Notes: a model not told the origin generated them from the letters alone. Counted from the stretch's first letter, positions 24,381-33,459 are shown. The stretch is DNA of 64,000 nucleotides from Nitrospira defluvii (GCF_905220995.1 NZ_CAJNBJ010000001.1:806001-870000); one strand, 5' to 3'. Program-made: numbers and translations.

Positions 24381-25214
24381 ATGATGCGTCACCACCCTCC
24401 CCCCTTGCAGGCTGTCGGCCAAGACTCACCACCGGAGACAGGCGACTCGAATGAGCCGGCACGGCCCGCGACCCTACTCTGCTGTGACCCCCTCCCGTAT
24501 GAACGCGCCTGGCACCTGCAGCAGACCTACCATGCTGCGCGAGCTGCGGACCGCTGTCACGATCTCCTCCTACTCGTCGAGCATCCGCCCGTCTATACGG
24601 TGGGCCGCACGACGCAGGATCATCATTGGCCGGGAGATGCCCAACTCCTGCAGCTGACCGGCATTCCGGTCGTGCGCACAGAACGCGGTGGATCGATCAC
24701 CTATCACGGACCTGGGCAAGCGGTCGGGTACCCCATCCTCCGCCTCACAGATCACTGCGCAGGACCGAAGGCCTATGTCCGCCGACTGGAAGATGTGCTG
24801 ATCGCCACCTTGGATGAGTGGGGCATCACCAGCCGGCGACGCGACGGCTTACCCGGCGTGTGGGTGGGCGACGAGCAGCCGCTCAAGATTGCGTCCATCG
24901 GCGTGCGGATCTCCCGCGGTGTCACCATGCACGGCTTCGCGCTGAATGTCAGCATGGATCTCGCGCCCTTCTCCTCCATTGTTACTTGCGGGATCGCCGG
25001 TTGCCGCGTCACGTCGATGGCCGCGCTGCTGGGCTCCGCGCCCGAGTTTCCTGTCGTACAACAACGTATTGCCGCCCACTTTGCCGAACGGTTTCACCTG
25101 ACCTGGGTCGCAAGCATGGGCCAGGAGTCCGCCGATCTTGCGGGCTCCACCGACGATCTCAGCCCCACACCCATTGATGCGTCACCCCTTCCGAAGGAGC
25201 GCCCTGATGACTGA
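24381..25214 (+). CDS. lipB: Octanoyl-[acyl-carrier-protein]:protein N-octanoyltransferase
   Basis: A 277-residue LipB. RGGSITYHGPGQAVGYP is the conserved active-site loop, IASIGVRISRGVTMHGFALN carries the catalytic Lys region, and CGIAGCRVTSMA the catalytic Cys. It transfers octanoate from ACP to lipoyl domains, the first step of lipoate biosynthesis. The ORF is extended at both ends relative to the family (the first 25 residues are low complexity). It overlaps the following dehydrogenase gene by 8 bp. Confidence 0.94.
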   Translation: MMRHHPPPLQAVGQDSPPETGDSNEPARPATLLCCDPLPYERAWHLQQTYHAARAADRCHDLLLLVEHPPVYTVGRTTQDHHWPGDAQLLQLTGIPVVRTERGGSITYHGPGQAVGYPILRLTDHCAGPKAYVRRLEDVLIATLDEWGITSRRRDGLPGVWVGDEQPLKIASIGVRISRGVTMHGFALNVSMDLAPFSSIVTCGIAGCRVTSMAALLGSAPEFPVVQQRIAAHFAERFHLTWVASMGQESADLAGSTDDLSPTPIDASPLPKERPDD

Positions 25215-26463
25215 ACTGGACACCCACACATTTCGTCTGGCCGTCGCCCAATTTAATGAAGCGGCCGAAGCGATGCATCTGGATACCAACCTGCGCGAGC
25301 GACTCAAACTGCCTCAACGTTCGCTGATCGTGAGTGTGCCGGTACGGATGGACGATGGCCGCGTCGAAGTCTTTACCGGTTATCGCGTCCAACACGATAC
25401 GGCCAGAGGTCCGTCGAAAGGAGGCATCCGCTACCATCCCGGCGTGAGTCTGGGTGAAGTCGCCGCCCTCTCCATGTGGATGACATGGAAATGCGCCCTC
25501 GCCGACCTCCCCTACGGCGGAGCCAAAGGCGGCGTCAAGGTTGACCCGAAGCAATTGAGCCGCGGAGAACTTCAACGCCTGACGCGGCGATACGCCGCGG
25601 AAATCTTCCCGTTGATCGGCCCGGACAAAGACGTGCCCGCGCCGGATGTGGGGACGGACCAACAGGTCATGGCCTGGATCATGGACACCTACAGCCAGCA
25701 GGTCGGATATGCGGTGCAAGGAGTGGTCACAGGCAAACCGCTCTCCATCGGCGGCAGCCTTGGCCGGGAAGACGCCACAGGTCGCGGCGTCGTGTATGTC
25801 ACGCTCGAAGCCTTACGTCACCTGAAGCTGGATATCAGCCAGGCCACCGTCGCGATTCAGGGGTTCGGCAACGTGGGCTCCCACACGGCGCTGATCATGC
25901 AGGAAGCGGGGGCACGGGTCGTGGCCGTGAGCGACGTGAGCGGAGGCCTCTACAACCCCAACGGCTTGGACATTCCGGAACTCCTTCGCCGGTATCGCGA
26001 GAAGCAGGAGCCTCTGCACGAGAGCAAGCTCGGTGAACCGATCACCAACGAGGAACTCCTTCAACTTGATTGTACCGTTCTGGTTCCCGCCGCGCTCTCC
26101 GAGCAAATCACCGGCGCAAATGCGGCCACGTTGCGCTGCCGGATTCTGGCGGAGGGCGCGAACGGGCCCACGACGCTGGAGGCCGATCGCATCCTCACCG
26201 ACAACGGTATCTTCATCATTCCCGATATTTTGGCGAATTCGGGCGGCGTGATCGTCTCGTATTTTGAGTGGGTGCAGGATGTGCAGCGATTCTTCTGGAA
26301 AGCCAAGGATATTCAGGATCGACTTCAGGACATTATCACAAGCGCCTTCCACAGAACCCTGCAGTTCTCGCTCCAAAAGCGGACGACGATGCGAATGGCC
26401 GCGCTCATGTCGGGAATCGACAAGGTTGCCCAGGCCCATCTCCAGCGCGGACTGTACCCGTAG
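25207..26463 (+). CDS. gdhA: Glu/Leu/Phe/Val dehydrogenase
   Basis: A 418-residue dehydrogenase. The ATG at 25207 has AAGGAG in front; the frame is open further upstream, but the ribosome site decides. GPSKGGIRYHPGV and KCALADLPYGGAKGGVKVD contain the substrate and catalytic Lys motifs; VAIQGFGNVGSHTALIM is the NAD(P)-binding Rossmann motif. It interconverts glutamate and 2-oxoglutarate plus ammonia, linking nitrogen and carbon metabolism. Glutamate is the most likely substrate given the motif set; NAD versus NADP is not decided. Confidence 0.9.
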   Translation: MTELDTHTFRLAVAQFNEAAEAMHLDTNLRERLKLPQRSLIVSVPVRMDDGRVEVFTGYRVQHDTARGPSKGGIRYHPGVSLGEVAALSMWMTWKCALADLPYGGAKGGVKVDPKQLSRGELQRLTRRYAAEIFPLIGPDKDVPAPDVGTDQQVMAWIMDTYSQQVGYAVQGVVTGKPLSIGGSLGREDATGRGVVYVTLEALRHLKLDISQATVAIQGFGNVGSHTALIMQEAGARVVAVSDVSGGLYNPNGLDIPELLRRYREKQEPLHESKLGEPITNEELLQLDCTVLVPAALSEQITGANAATLRCRILAEGANGPTTLEADRILTDNGIFIIPDILANSGGVIVSYFEWVQDVQRFFWKAKDIQDRLQDIITSAFHRTLQFSLQKRTTMRMAALMSGIDKVAQAHLQRGLYP

Positions 26464-26493
26464 AGTGTCATAAGGCCTGACGCGCTACCGACG

Positions 26494-26880
26494 ATGACAC
26501 GATACATACTCGCGGCAATTGCCGGTATCTGGATGGCCGACGGTCTCGCGCTCTTGATCGCACCCCTTCTCGTGATGCGCCGGCTACAAGACTCGTTGAC
26601 GGAGAATCCGCAGATGATCCGCTGGGAAGCCATCGGCATCGTCCTCGGCCTCATGCTGCTGATCTGGTCGGCTCCGCTGCCCTACCAACCGCTCTGGTGG
26701 CTGACCGGAAGTGCCATGGTCATCAAGGGTGGCTTCCTGACATGGGGCCCGGCCGTCTGGCGCACGCCAGTTTTATCCTGGTGTTTCGCACGCGAAGCCG
26801 TCGATTATCGATTTGTCGGCCTCTGGCTCTGCATGCTTGCCGTCTTGCTCCTGCATGCGTTAGGGTTGCTGCACGGATAA
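26494..26880 (+). CDS. Small integral membrane protein, unknown function
   Basis: A 128-residue protein with three to four hydrophobic helices (LAAIAGIWMADGLALLIAPL, AIGIVLGLMLLIWSAP, and FVGLWLCMLAVLLLHALGLL). Charged residues lie between the helices. No family is recognised with confidence. It follows gdhA by 30 bp and precedes another short gene on the same strand, so it may be in the same transcript. Start ATG has no clear ribosome site. Confidence 0.6.
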   Translation: MTRYILAAIAGIWMADGLALLIAPLLVMRRLQDSLTENPQMIRWEAIGIVLGLMLLIWSAPLPYQPLWWLTGSAMVIKGGFLTWGPAVWRTPVLSWCFAREAVDYRFVGLWLCMLAVLLLHALGLLHG

Positions 26881-26918
26881 CCGTTCGTCAGGACCCGACA
26901 TCAACGTATCGCGCTGTT

Positions 26919-27212
26919 ATGAGTCATCAATCCATCGCCTCACTCTGGGAAGAGCACAGCCGCGAAGGCTGGCCTCACTTTTCCAGCCCGAATGAAGGGC
27001 AGCTGATGACCTTGGACACGGTGATCGGGGGCTGCGCGGTGTTCTACCTGGATGGACAACCGGAAATGGACCACCAGCGCATCGCCATTCTGCAAGATTG
27101 TGTTGCCGACCTCGATGGGCTGCTAGAAGACCTGTCCGGTGACAGCCTGGACTACTTTCAACGCCTCCGCCGACTCGCCGCCGCGCTCGCGGATGTGAAT
27201 CAGAGTCGCTGA
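26919..27212 (+). CDS. Uncharacterised small protein (97 aa)
   Basis: The ATG at 26919 gives 97 residues (start MSHQSIASLWEEHSREGWPH), with an ordered middle (GGCAVFYLDGQPEMD) and a helical C terminus rich in Leu, Asp and Arg. No family is recognised. It lies 38 bp after the membrane protein gene and is followed by a hairpin terminator. The upstream open frame (from 26697) reads through the membrane protein gene in another frame and is not part of this gene. Confidence 0.5.
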   Translation: MSHQSIASLWEEHSREGWPHFSSPNEGQLMTLDTVIGGCAVFYLDGQPEMDHQRIAILQDCVADLDGLLEDLSGDSLDYFQRLRRLAAALADVNQSR

Positions 27213-27229
27213 GTTGGTCAACGCCGTCC

Positions 27230-27261
27230 TGCGGGGACCGACCCTCAAGCCAGTCCCCGCA
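27230..27261. terminator. Bidirectional hairpin terminator candidate
   Basis: Perfect 9-bp stem TGCGGGGAC / GTCCCCGCA (27230-27238 and 27253-27261), loop 14 nt, between two convergent genes. No strong T-run follows on either side, so activity is uncertain. Confidence 0.5.
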
Positions 27262-27269
27262 TTGATCCG

Positions 27270-27752
27270 TTACGGCAATTCGACGATATCCTTTTTCATC
27301 GAACCCAGCATTGCCAACAGCTCGCTTTTCTCACCGACCGGCACGTGAAACGCATCAAGCGCGGCCACAAGATCCTGCACCAGGGCTTCGAAATCGGCTG
27401 AGCTGATTTGCATGCCGAGATGAGTGCGCTTCATGTCTCGTCCCTGGTACGTACATGGCCCTCCCGTCGCCTGGCACACCTGATCAACGAGATGTCCCTT
27501 TAGCTTTGGAATATCGGTACTGGCAAACCGGTTGTTGATCCGCTTGTCCGCCGCGACATTGGCGACAAACTGATCGACGACAGCGGTAATCGCCGGCTTG
27601 CCCCCGAGCCGGTCATACAGCGACTTCGCTGCAGTCGCACCGGCCGTCGGTTGCGCTGCCCCCTTGACGCTGCCGGTGTCCGCGCAACCGACGAGCACTC
27701 CCGCGACCCCCAACACCACCACCCCCATGCCGTACAACTTGCCTGCCATCAT
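27270..27752 (-). CDS. Group I truncated haemoglobin, lipoprotein form
   Basis: A 160-residue protein. The start ATG at 27752 follows GGAGGGG. A signal peptide ending GVLVGC suggests lipidation of Cys about 23 and an extracytoplasmic location. The globin domain follows (SLYDRLGGKPAITAVVDQFV), with the proximal His in KRTHLGMQ and the FVANV / VCQAT pattern of truncated haemoglobins. Such proteins handle oxygen or nitric oxide; periplasmic NO protection would fit a nitrogen-cycling organism but is inference. Confidence 0.82.
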   Translation of the reverse strand: MMAGKLYGMGVVVLGVAGVLVGCADTGSVKGAAQPTAGATAAKSLYDRLGGKPAITAVVDQFVANVAADKRINNRFASTDIPKLKGHLVDQVCQATGGPCTYQGRDMKRTHLGMQISSADFEALVQDLVAALDAFHVPVGEKSELLAMLGSMKKDIVELP

Positions 27753-27889
27753 GTGCGCCCCTCCTATGACCTGCCTGGTACCACCCTCCCGTTCCACCAT
27801 GGACCGTGAATTCCATCGGCGGCACCTCTGTTGACCTCCCGACCATAAGGTCCCTATGATGCATTCGTCTAATATATTGTTTTCATACT

Positions 27890-27926
27890 ATCTATAGTTT
27901 GCATCTATAGCGCGAGGAGGCCTCGC
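27890..27926 (+). promoter_or_regulatory. Repeat and ribosome-site hairpin upstream of the LysR gene
   Basis: ATCTATAG occurs twice (27890-27897 and 27903-27910), a possible regulator site. Immediately before the ATG a perfect hairpin GCGAGG-AGG-CCTCGC (27912-27926) contains the GGAGG ribosome site and could limit translation. Confidence 0.4.
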
Positions 27927-28952
27927 ATGGAGCTCCGGCAACTGCATTATTTCATGGCTGTCGCCGCACACCAGAACTTCAGCCGGGCCGCGGAACACCT
28001 TCACGTCTCGCAGCCGTCGCTCTCGGTACAAATCGGCGGCCTCGAACGGGAGTTGGGCACCCGGTTGTTTGATCGACTGGGACGGAAGGTCGTGTTAACC
28101 CAGGCGGGCGAATTGTTTCGTGTGCACGCGGAACGGGCCTTACGGGAATTGGATCAAGCCGCGCAGGTCGTCCATGAGTTACTAGGAGCCAAACGAGGCC
28201 GTCTGGTGGTCGGGGCATTGTCGACCGTCAATTCCTATCTGATTGCCCCGCTCGTGTCGCGCTTCAAGCAGCGTTTCCCCGATATCCATTTGCAGGTACA
28301 CGCTCAACCGTCATCCGACATCGTCAGCGGGCTCCTCGCCAATCGCCTCGATATCGGCATTTGCCTGCTGCCGCTCACTCATCCCCACATGACCACCGTC
28401 CCGCTCTTTGAGGAGCGGCTCGCGCTGATCGCTCCCACGAGCATGAGCATCGGGACACCTCGCACCCGCATGCAGGATCTTGCCCGACTGCCGTTGGTGT
28501 TGATGCCTGCAGATTATTGCCTGCGAAAAATGGTCGAAGCGGAATGCGCCAAGGCCGGGGTCCACCCGCAGGTCGTCCTGGAGATGAGTTCCCCGGAAGG
28601 TATTTTGCAAGCCGTGGCGGAAGGCACCGGCGCGACGATTCTTCCCGAACTCTACGTCCGGTCTCGGCTGCCCGCAACACGGCTTCAGGTCATCGATCTC
28701 TACGATCCCACACCGTGCCATACGGTCGGACTCGCCTATCTCACGAAACGGTATCGCGGTGTGGCTGCCGAAGAATTTGCGTCACTGTGTCAGAGCACCA
28801 TGCAGGATCTGCAGACCGCACTCACGGTCCCGCCCATGGCTCCACGCCCCAGACGAACCTCCCAGCGAACGATCCGGCGAACACCGATCGTAAGAAAGCC
28901 GCCGGTCGCCTCCTCTGACGCGACCTTGAAAGTCAGACGGCGTGTTGGATAG
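27927..28952 (+). CDS. LysR-family transcriptional regulator
   Basis: A 341-residue regulator. Residues 1-60 are the winged helix-turn-helix (MELRQLHYFMAVAAHQNFSR, AAEHLHVSQPSLSVQIGGLE), the rest a periplasmic-binding-protein-like effector domain (RLVVGALSTVNSYLIAPLVS). The effector is unknown. The C-terminal 45 residues are basic and Pro/Arg-rich, an unusual extension. No divergently transcribed enzyme gene is obvious; the adjacent haemoglobin gene runs the other way and shares the intergenic region, so it could be a target. Confidence 0.9.
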   Translation: MELRQLHYFMAVAAHQNFSRAAEHLHVSQPSLSVQIGGLERELGTRLFDRLGRKVVLTQAGELFRVHAERALRELDQAAQVVHELLGAKRGRLVVGALSTVNSYLIAPLVSRFKQRFPDIHLQVHAQPSSDIVSGLLANRLDIGICLLPLTHPHMTTVPLFEERLALIAPTSMSIGTPRTRMQDLARLPLVLMPADYCLRKMVEAECAKAGVHPQVVLEMSSPEGILQAVAEGTGATILPELYVRSRLPATRLQVIDLYDPTPCHTVGLAYLTKRYRGVAAEEFASLCQSTMQDLQTALTVPPMAPRPRRTSQRTIRRTPIVRKPPVASSDATLKVRRRVG

Positions 28953-29042
28953 AATGGCCTGTTGCCTAGGACATTTCCTCTTCTATTCAGCACCTATGAC
29001 TTGGACGAGTCGACTCCTCGAAATCCCTGTATGGAGGCATTC

Positions 29043-29573
29043 ATGATGCAGCGCAAGCGGATGTTCACAGCCCTGATGGCCACGCTGGGGTCCCTTTGCC
29101 TTGCTGCTGCGGTGAATGCCGAGCCCTACGAACTCAGCAAGAATGACCTGACAGACCCCAAGGGGATTGCCAGTCAGGATGTCTCCCTGTTCGGCATCAA
29201 GTTGGGGGATGACGAGTCGAAAGCACTCGACGGGCTCGTGAATGAAAAAATCCCCGGCATCAAGGCGGAGCAGGAAGCCACCTTCATTTTCCTGCTGGAT
29301 CAACGCAAGCCAACCGGCCCGATGGCGGGTGTTCGGGTGCAGGACGGAAAGGTCGACCTGATTTTCATCAACAACCGTTTTGCCTTTAAGACGCGTGGCA
29401 TCTTCCGCAATGTCCTCAACAGCGAAAGTCCGGATGACGTGCGCAAGATTCTGGGCAAGGAAGATTATGGTGATGAAAACGTGATGGGCGCCATGCTGGC
29501 TTACGACAAGCAGGGTTTCCAGGTCAATTATCTGGGCAAGGACGTCAACGTCGAATTTTCGCTGCCTCGGTAG
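29043..29573 (+). CDS. Secreted protein of unknown function (176 aa)
   Basis: The ATG at 29043 follows GGAGG and opens a protein with signal peptide (RMFTALMATLGSLCLAAAVN, cleavage after NAE). The mature part is soluble and mixed alpha/beta with repeated motifs (GIKLGDDESKALDGLVNEKI and VRKILGKEDYGDE). I do not recognise a family. It is on its own between the LysR gene and the D,D-carboxypeptidase on the opposite strand. Confidence 0.6.
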   Translation: MMQRKRMFTALMATLGSLCLAAAVNAEPYELSKNDLTDPKGIASQDVSLFGIKLGDDESKALDGLVNEKIPGIKAEQEATFIFLLDQRKPTGPMAGVRVQDGKVDLIFINNRFAFKTRGIFRNVLNSESPDDVRKILGKEDYGDENVMGAMLAYDKQGFQVNYLGKDVNVEFSLPR

Positions 29574-29736
29574 GTCTCAAGGATCGCGTTCGGTTCCGAG
29601 TTCTCCCCGAATCCTCCTTCAATTCCTCGCGTTGGAGACTTCCAACCTATACCCCGCTGCAGAGAACGGCACGTCGTCGATCCCGCAGACAACGGGTCCG
29701 GCGCAATGCCAACACCACCGTCGATGAAAGAGCAGA

Positions 29737-30666
29737 CTACCGAGCCAGGGCGGCGCGACTATCACTGAGTCGCAAGCCGTAATTGATGAGGCTTGTCGCC
29801 GTATTCCAGCGGCGTTTGGAATTCAGAATCACAAGGAGTAGATCTCGCCCGTCTTGCGATACCTTCGCGATGAGGCATCGGCCTGCCTTGGACGTGAAAC
29901 CCGTCTTCACCCCCTGCACCCCGGGAATCCGGCCCAGCAACCGATTGGTGGTCCGCAGAACATACGCACGATGCTCATTGATCGGCATGATGATTTCCCG
30001 TTCTTCGCTGACCAATTCTTTGAAGACGGGATGGTGCATGGCGATTTCGCTGAGCTTCGCGAGATCTTCCGCCGTCGAATAATGTTCAGGCGCATCGAAT
30101 CCACAAGCATTGCTAAAATGGGTATTCTGCAACCCCAACGCAACAGCCTTGGCATTCATGAGTTCCACGAATCGCGCCTCGTCGCCGCCCACATGCTCAC
30201 TGGCGGCGAGACACGCATCGTTCGCCGACATGATCAACATGGCCTTCAACAGATCCTCCAGGCGAAAGATCTGGCCGGTTCGTAGACGCAAATGCGTCTT
30301 GTGCGCGCGGGCGGCCTTGGGACTGACGGTCACCTCGTCATCCAAATGACCGTACTCCAGAATCACCAGCGCAGACATGATTTTGGTGAGGCTGGCCGGT
30401 GACAGACGCTTTTCACTTTCGAACTGATACAGCGTCGTACCAGTTTTCAATTCTTTGAGCAGAATGCTGTGCGCCGGCACATGGCGCCACCGCAGACTGT
30501 GGTGAGCTTGCTTGGCCGTGGGTACCGGCCTGGGATCATAGGGGACGGTAATGACCTCATCATCCACGTCACTGTCCAAGGCAAAGGCCTGGCCACTCCA
30601 TGAAGCGGACGCGAGAAGAAGAACTGCGAACGCACGCATCGACCAGGTCTGCCATGTACGCTTCAT
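29737..30666 (-). CDS. dacF: D-alanyl-D-alanine carboxypeptidase (peptidase S11)
   Basis: A 309-residue penicillin-binding protein of the DacF/DacA type. A signal peptide (FAVLLLASASWSGQAFA) is followed by the catalytic motifs: SLTKIMSALVILE (Ser-x-x-Lys), SANDACLAA (Ser-x-Asn) and KTGFTSKAG (Lys-Thr-Gly). It trims the terminal D-Ala from peptidoglycan side chains in the periplasm. The usual C-terminal domain of the DacA type is missing, so it is a short, DacF-like enzyme. Confidence 0.9.
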   Translation of the reverse strand: MKRTWQTWSMRAFAVLLLASASWSGQAFALDSDVDDEVITVPYDPRPVPTAKQAHHSLRWRHVPAHSILLKELKTGTTLYQFESEKRLSPASLTKIMSALVILEYGHLDDEVTVSPKAARAHKTHLRLRTGQIFRLEDLLKAMLIMSANDACLAASEHVGGDEARFVELMNAKAVALGLQNTHFSNACGFDAPEHYSTAEDLAKLSEIAMHHPVFKELVSEEREIIMPINEHRAYVLRTTNRLLGRIPGVQGVKTGFTSKAGRCLIAKVSQDGRDLLLVILNSKRRWNTATSLINYGLRLSDSRAALAR

Positions 30667-30712
30667 GCGGAGTGTCTATGCTTTCTTGTGACGATGAGGC
30701 CCTGCCTGACTG

Positions 30713-30901
30713 TCACAGGGTATATGTTTCTCGAACCTTCGTGCCGCGCACGCTGCTCGCAATCACCTTATGAAAGAACCGGAGCAAGTCGGCCAGATCA
30801 ATCCAGAATCCACAATTCAGACAACGGGCGTAGAGGCGGCGATTCATGAGCGTGTAGTGCCGCTCGACCATCATAAAGCCTTTGCATTTTAGGCAGTGCA
30901 T
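30713..30901 (-). CDS. Small zinc-ribbon-like protein (62 aa)
   Basis: The ATG at 30901 follows AAAGGGG and gives 62 residues beginning MHCLKCKGFMMVERHYTL, with a second CxxC pair (CLNCG) 28 residues on. The two pairs fit a zinc ribbon. The rest is helical. The longer frame upstream of 30901 is not needed. No family assigned. Confidence 0.5.
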   Translation of the reverse strand: MHCLKCKGFMMVERHYTLMNRRLYARCLNCGFWIDLADLLRFFHKVIASSVRGTKVRETYTL

Positions 30902-30980
30902 CGCCCGGTCGCGCCCCTTTCCACTGGCTTCTCTGGACGTGTCGTCCCATTTCAAGCCGATACGAACGTCAACGTGCTGT

Positions 30981-31181
30981 TTAGCGGAGACGATTGAGAA
31001 TAAGGGCAAGGCAGCCGGCCAACAACCCACCCCCGAAGATCGTAGTGCTCATGGAGAGAATCGCGCCTGAGCTCCCCGAGGGATTGGTGCCCGAGACCAG
31101 ATCGCGCATTCCGCCCTGAACCATCAAGACTGCCAGTGTCGTCAGGCAGCCCATGCTGAACCACCACAGAAACGATCGCAC
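30981..31181 (-). CDS. Small membrane protein (66 aa), unknown function
   Basis: A GTG at 31181 gives 66 residues with two hydrophobic helices (FLWWFSMGCLTTLAVLMV and TIFGGGLLAGCLALILN) and basic ends. A G-rich stretch precedes the start. It is located 80 bp upstream of the small zinc-ribbon gene on the same strand. No family is recognised. Confidence 0.45.
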   Translation of the reverse strand: MRSFLWWFSMGCLTTLAVLMVQGGMRDLVSGTNPSGSSGAILSMSTTIFGGGLLAGCLALILNRLR

Positions 31182-31321
31182 GACCCCCCGCCGTGTGCTG
31201 GCTGAAAAGAGCGCGGACCTTTGTCCGACGACCTTTTCGAACTCTATCCGAGCCCTATTGAGGTGTCAAGCAAACCGCCAGTCTTCTCATCGGCTGAATC
31301 GGTGCAAACCTGAATCGGTCG

Positions 31322-32518
31322 TTAGTCCCTCGTTCCGACAGAGCCTGGGCGCGTCCGTCCGTGATGGAGAAAGACCGAGACGCTGCCGGCTCCATTGTCC
31401 GCCGTCACTAAGCCCGGCTCTTCCGCATTGTCCGCAGAGACGCGATAACTTGCGACGGCGAACGGCCCATTCTTCGTTCGATAATTTCGCGGTGGATAGT
31501 GAAAGGTGCCGTCGCCGCGCCCGAATAATATAGACAGGTCGGTGGACTGCAAGTTGACGATGGCCACATCGTCGATATGGTCGCCGTCGAAATCATGCGC
31601 GACGCCGTAATTTGGGCTGGCATCTGCACCGGAATCTTTTCCCTGTTGAAAGGTTCCGTTGCCGTTGCCGAGAAAGGTGGTGAAACTGTCCCCTTCCCCG
31701 TTGATCACAAGAAGGTCGGACAGGTGATCATTGTTAAAGTCGGCAAAACTGACTCCCAAAGGGCGCCTTCCGGTCTTGTAGTCTTTGGGGTCCCGGAACG
31801 TTCCGTCCCCGTTTCCGATCCACACCGAGACGGCACTCAACATTGGCCCCCCGTTGGTCACCACCAGATCCGGCTTGCCATCCTGATTGAGATCCTTCAG
31901 CGCCAAGGACGTGGGCGTATCTCCATACTCATACTGCATGCCGGGTCGAAATTCCCCGCGACCATTGCCAAGAAAAATTTTCACTTTATCGTTCCGTAGG
32001 GCCACCGCCAAATCCGGATGTCCGTCGCCATTGACATCGTCACTAGACACCGAGACAGGCGCGCGATGGACAGGATACTGCGGCCCCTCGTCAAACTTCC
32101 CGTTTCCGCGCCCTAGCAGGATGGAAACCTGGTCTCCACCGGAACAGGCTAGTACCACATCAAGTTGTTCGTCGTGATTGAAATCGTTCAGCGCCAGCGA
32201 CCGGGGTTCCTGGCAGACTTTCACCTGCACTTGGTCACGAAAGGTGCCATCGCCGTTGCCAAAAAGCAGCGAAATGGAGTTACTGGAGATATTGGTGGTG
32301 ATGAGATCGGTGATTTGATCTCGGTTGAAATCCGCAGTCGTGACCGTCGTCGGATTTTTCCCCACGGGATAACTGGCAAAATAGTAGAAGGGGTCCGGGG
32401 GAACATAGGAATCGCCCTTGGAACAGGCGGACAGCAGACCACCGCAGGCCAGCAGCGCGAGGGCGAGACGGCAACCCGACAGCCTCTTCCTGTGCTGAAG
32501 GTCGACAGTCATCTCCAT
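31322..32518 (-). CDS. FG-GAP/VCBS repeat lipoprotein
   Basis: A 398-residue lipoprotein. After the signal peptide (LALALLACGGLLSAC, Cys as likely lipidation site) come about five FG-GAP/VCBS repeats, each with a DFNxDxxxDL calcium-type loop and a LLGxGxGTF strand, for example TADFNRDQITDLITTN and SILLGRGNGKFDEG. The repeats form a beta-propeller, found in cell-surface binding proteins. No partner gene is adjacent. The start is uncertain (ATG at 32518 or 32512, neither with a clear ribosome site). Confidence 0.8.
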   Translation of the reverse strand: MEMTVDLQHRKRLSGCRLALALLACGGLLSACSKGDSYVPPDPFYYFASYPVGKNPTTVTTADFNRDQITDLITTNISSNSISLLFGNGDGTFRDQVQVKVCQEPRSLALNDFNHDEQLDVVLACSGGDQVSILLGRGNGKFDEGPQYPVHRAPVSVSSDDVNGDGHPDLAVALRNDKVKIFLGNGRGEFRPGMQYEYGDTPTSLALKDLNQDGKPDLVVTNGGPMLSAVSVWIGNGDGTFRDPKDYKTGRRPLGVSFADFNNDHLSDLLVINGEGDSFTTFLGNGNGTFQQGKDSGADASPNYGVAHDFDGDHIDDVAIVNLQSTDLSILFGRGDGTFHYPPRNYRTKNGPFAVASYRVSADNAEEPGLVTADNGAGSVSVFLHHGRTRPGSVGTRD

Positions 32519-32695
32519 CTCTTTGAAAAAGGCATGACATTCCGGCCAAGTCCATGCTTCGCCGCCTCCACGTCCCACGCGTTGAGCGGAGTATACAGAG
32601 CCCCCTCCCGCTTCGCAACGAAGTCAGAGTTGATTGCAGGGAATATCGCCGGGCCCAGCCCCCAATGGACTCTCTCGCCTAGGCCTTTCGCCCCT

Positions 32696-32725
32696 TTGAA
32701 AACTCGGAAAGCCTTAGGCTACAAT
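32696..32725 (+). promoter_or_regulatory. Promoter of the 32752 gene
   Basis: TTGAAA (32696-32701) and TACAAT (32720-32725), spacer 18, with a strong ribosome site (AGGAGG) 25 bp further on. Confidence 0.6.
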
Positions 32726-32751
32726 GCGGCCCAAGTGTGGAGGAGGTGCCC

Positions 32752-33078
32752 ATGAGCAATAAAGTGACGATCCCATTGACCATGTATGGTGTAGCCGAAG
32801 TGTTGAAGTGGTGCATTGACCGTAACAACGGCCGTGTACCCGGAGTCGATACAGAAGGCTTCAAGAAGATGCAGGCGCTGTTAGCCGAGAAGCCGACATC
32901 CAATGATTACCTGGCCCTCGACCAATTCTGGAAGAAGCAGATTGCGTTGGAATTAACGGAAGATGAAGTATCGACCATCGACCGCTGCCTGTATGACATT
33001 CCGAATTTCGACAACGAACCGCTGCCGCAAATTCGCCATAAGTTTTGGCCTCAGGCCGCCGGTGTTGCATCTCACTAA
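32752..33078 (+). CDS. Small soluble protein (108 aa), unknown function
   Basis: The ATG at 32752 follows GGAGGAGGTG and opens 108 residues (start MSNKVTIPLTMYGVAEVLKW). Helical with an acidic middle; one CxxxxR around KWCIDRNNGRV. No family is recognised. A good promoter and terminator flank it, so it is a single-gene unit with probably strong expression. Confidence 0.6.
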   Translation: MSNKVTIPLTMYGVAEVLKWCIDRNNGRVPGVDTEGFKKMQALLAEKPTSNDYLALDQFWKKQIALELTEDEVSTIDRCLYDIPNFDNEPLPQIRHKFWPQAAGVASH

Positions 33079-33115
33079 GCGATCTTCCCCGGTGTAGCCC
33101 TTTCAAGCTTGAGAT

Positions 33116-33150
33116 CCACCCGCAGTCGCTGTGTCTTGCGGGTGGGTTTC
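33116..33150 (+). terminator. Terminator candidate after the 32752 gene
   Basis: CCACCCGCA (33116-33124) pairs with TGCGGGTGG (33137-33145), loop 12 nt, followed by GTTTC. A modest terminator. The rest of 33151-33423 shows no gene. Confidence 0.5.
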
Positions 33151-33423
33151 GTCGAGATGAGTGCCGGCGCCAAGACGATCCTATCTTACAGAGTCCCGGC
33201 TGTCTGTTACTTGTGACGATCAGCTCCTACCGACCCCGGTCACAGGGCCTCCTTCCTAACTGAACTCTGCCTGAACTCGATTCTGTCGTACTCCGATGGC
33301 CCCGATTCTGCCCAGACTGTTTCGACCAATGACATCACCCTCGACGTCGCCTACGGCAGGGATGGGGCATGCGTGTGCGAGGTAGAACGGGAGTGCACCG
33401 GCCGGTGTGGTAGAACGGGCAAC

Positions 33424-33459
33424 AAAAAACCCGCCCTGCAGCCTCGGCGCAGGGCGGGT
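33424..33459 (-). terminator. Rho-independent terminator of the aro/rpsA/PCP_red series
   Basis: On the minus strand an 11-bp stem (ACCCGCCCTGC / GCAGGGCGGGT) is followed by TTTTTT, the classic form. It lies 55 bp after the stop of the PCP_red gene. Confidence 0.9.
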
